Below are positions 47,381 to 48,081 of a DNA stretch of 48,081 nucleotides, one piece after another; positions within the stretch are counted from its first letter, which is position 1; each line of letters starts with the position of its first letter. Source of the stretch: an uncultured Pseudomonadota bacterium (GTDB lineage Bacteria; Pseudomonadota; Alphaproteobacteria; Rs-D84). The translations under genes were made by a program, and so were the position numbers. Location of the stretch: assembly GCA_902787305.1 (NCBI GenBank), contig CADAFS010000007.1:1-48081 (forward strand), in the 5' to 3' direction. The notes beneath the pieces are model-generated. The model was not told the origin of the DNA, made no database searches, and saw nothing but the letters and a program-made list of their open reading frames with translations.

Positions 47381-48009
47381 GTTACACTATTATCAGGGTG
47401 CTACCCGCCACCCCTCTCGAGAGGGGAACTTTGGGCCGCTATAAAACTGGCGGGGTGTGGTTTGCCACCATTATCGCGATTGTAATCGCCATGCCGGCAT
47501 ATGCGGACACGGCCGCCAAAACCGTCACATCACAAAAATATGTTGATGACCAAATCGCAACCAAGCAACCCATATTAAACGCGGGCGGCACCGATTTACG
47601 CAACAATGTCGTTATGTATACGAATCAGGCGGGCGAAGTCACATCAAAGCCGATATCAACAACGCTTTCGGGCACCGGTATCGATAATAATTTACCAACG
47701 GTTGGTGCGGTAAACACCGGACTTGCCACCAAGCAAGATGAATTATCCGGAACATCGGGCAATGTTGTCACATACACATCAAACGCGGGAACACTGGGCG
47801 AACATGCGGTGTATAAAACAACGACCACATACGACACCACAAACGCGGGTGCATTGGTAGAGGCAAATCATGCGAACAGTGCGATAGCGAAAGGATTAAA
47901 TGAACATTTAACATGTGCGCCCAATGGTGTTGACCCGGTTAGTAATAATTGTTGGCTGTGGCAAATAAATGACCAGGCGGCGGGCACGGTATATACCGAA
48001 CATCAATAA
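47356..48009 (+). CDS. Secreted repeat-type surface protein with palindrome ahead of the signal-peptide core
   Basis: This protein of up to 217 residues is related to the one at 606-1694. The start is uncertain: GTG 47356 gives the longest frame and lies in a direct repeat without a ribosome site; GTG 47398 or 47455 are alternatives. Residues of about 15-25 are translated from a palindromic repeat end (47396-47429). A hydrophobic core ending IAMPAYA (about 37-52) follows. The mature part is KTVTSQKYVDDQIATKQP, with Gly/Thr-rich repeats (NVVMYTNQAGEVTS, NVVTYTSNAGTLGE). It ends near CAPNG and NNCWLWQIND with two cysteines. Function is unknown; a surface-exposed or periplasmic protein is likely. 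Confidence 0.65.
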   Translation: MYKKNLGFCYTIIRVLPATPLERGTLGRYKTGGVWFATIIAIVIAMPAYADTAAKTVTSQKYVDDQIATKQPILNAGGTDLRNNVVMYTNQAGEVTSKPISTTLSGTGIDNNLPTVGAVNTGLATKQDELSGTSGNVVTYTSNAGTLGEHAVYKTTTTYDTTNAGALVEANHANSAIAKGLNEHLTCAPNGVDPVSNNCWLWQINDQAAGTVYTEHQ

Positions 48010-48032
48010 AAAAAGAGCGAGAGAGATTCCAA

Positions 48033-48081
48033 ATGAAAAAATTACTATCGTTATTGCTGATAATCTGTTCGATTGGTGTTG
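48033..48081 (+). CDS. Start of an exported protein, cut by the window edge
   Basis: Only 16 codons are visible: MKKLLSLLLIICSIGV, a typical signal-peptide start. AGAGAGA lies upstream and the gap from the preceding surface gene is 23 bases, so they may be co-transcribed. The product cannot be named. Confidence 0.55.
   Translation, partial: MKKLLSLLLIICSIGV

Noticed and set aside
1-48081. CRISPR arrays
   Set aside because: The repeats are dispersed palindromes or tandem low-complexity tracts, without regularly spaced direct repeats and unique spacers, and no cas genes are present.

Overview
The window reads as a chromosomal segment of a Gram-negative bacterium, most likely an alphaproteobacterium with a small, compact, repeat-rich genome, possibly a host- or gut-associated lineage. 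The evidence is the run frr-uppS-cdsA-rseP-bamA, further outer-membrane assembly and envelope genes (bamD, murJ, lepB, secG, htpX, an RlpA-like protein), an RNase J together with RNase III and Era, and many secreted, lipoprotein or beta-barrel proteins without recognisable families. Genus and species cannot be fixed from the sequence alone.

Layout. Positions 1-605 hold nested palindromes, a strong promoter and a heavily folded leader with two intrinsic terminators, ahead of a secreted repeat-containing surface protein (606-1694). Positions 1700-1970 are packed with palindromic mobile elements. A minus-strand cluster (4641 to 1970) encodes a small lipoprotein, two VirB8-like membrane proteins, a secreted protein and YraN. 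A peptidase E-like gene (4791-5579) lies between two exact 15-bp direct repeats. The minus-strand frr-uppS-cdsA-rseP-bamA operon fills 10941-5617. tRNA-Ala, a coiled-coil protein, a histidine phosphatase, a cation exchanger and a 1412-residue protein follow to 17970. A beta-barrel protein, comM, lepB-rnc-secG, a coiled-coil protein, tRNA-Arg with a duplicated 3' end, and htpX run to 25272. Next come an M23 peptidase, an Smr protein, bamD, murJ, an RlpA-like protein, dCMP deaminase and era. A queuosine operon (queA, M16 peptidase, tgt) follows, then tRNA-Gly, a short alaS, an AAA+ ATPase with a partner gene, a glycosyltransferase, hup and RNase J. The right end holds another surface-protein gene of the same family as the one at the left end.

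The most striking feature is queA (32595-34481). Its reading frame is interrupted twice, in frame, by related mobile elements of 435 and 441 bp. Each has inverted palindromic ends and encodes a DUF559/Vsr-like endonuclease-fold domain. All QueA motifs remain, so the gene appears to make a QueA carrying two extra nuclease-like domains. Short copies of the same palindromic ends lie at 697-795, 1762-1893, 36858-36900 and 47396-47429. Two of these lie in frame ahead of the signal-peptide core of the two surface-protein genes. This looks like a family of protein-tolerated mobile palindromes, comparable in principle to the Rickettsia palindromic elements, with endonuclease-bearing and endonuclease-less members.

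Other recurring features are genes whose -10 box lies only 6-9 bases before the start codon (leaderless mRNAs), long structured leaders, matching hairpins after two of the tRNAs, and 36-bp elements with TCTGGAAT/ATTCCAGA ends beside CACTAA-type tracts.
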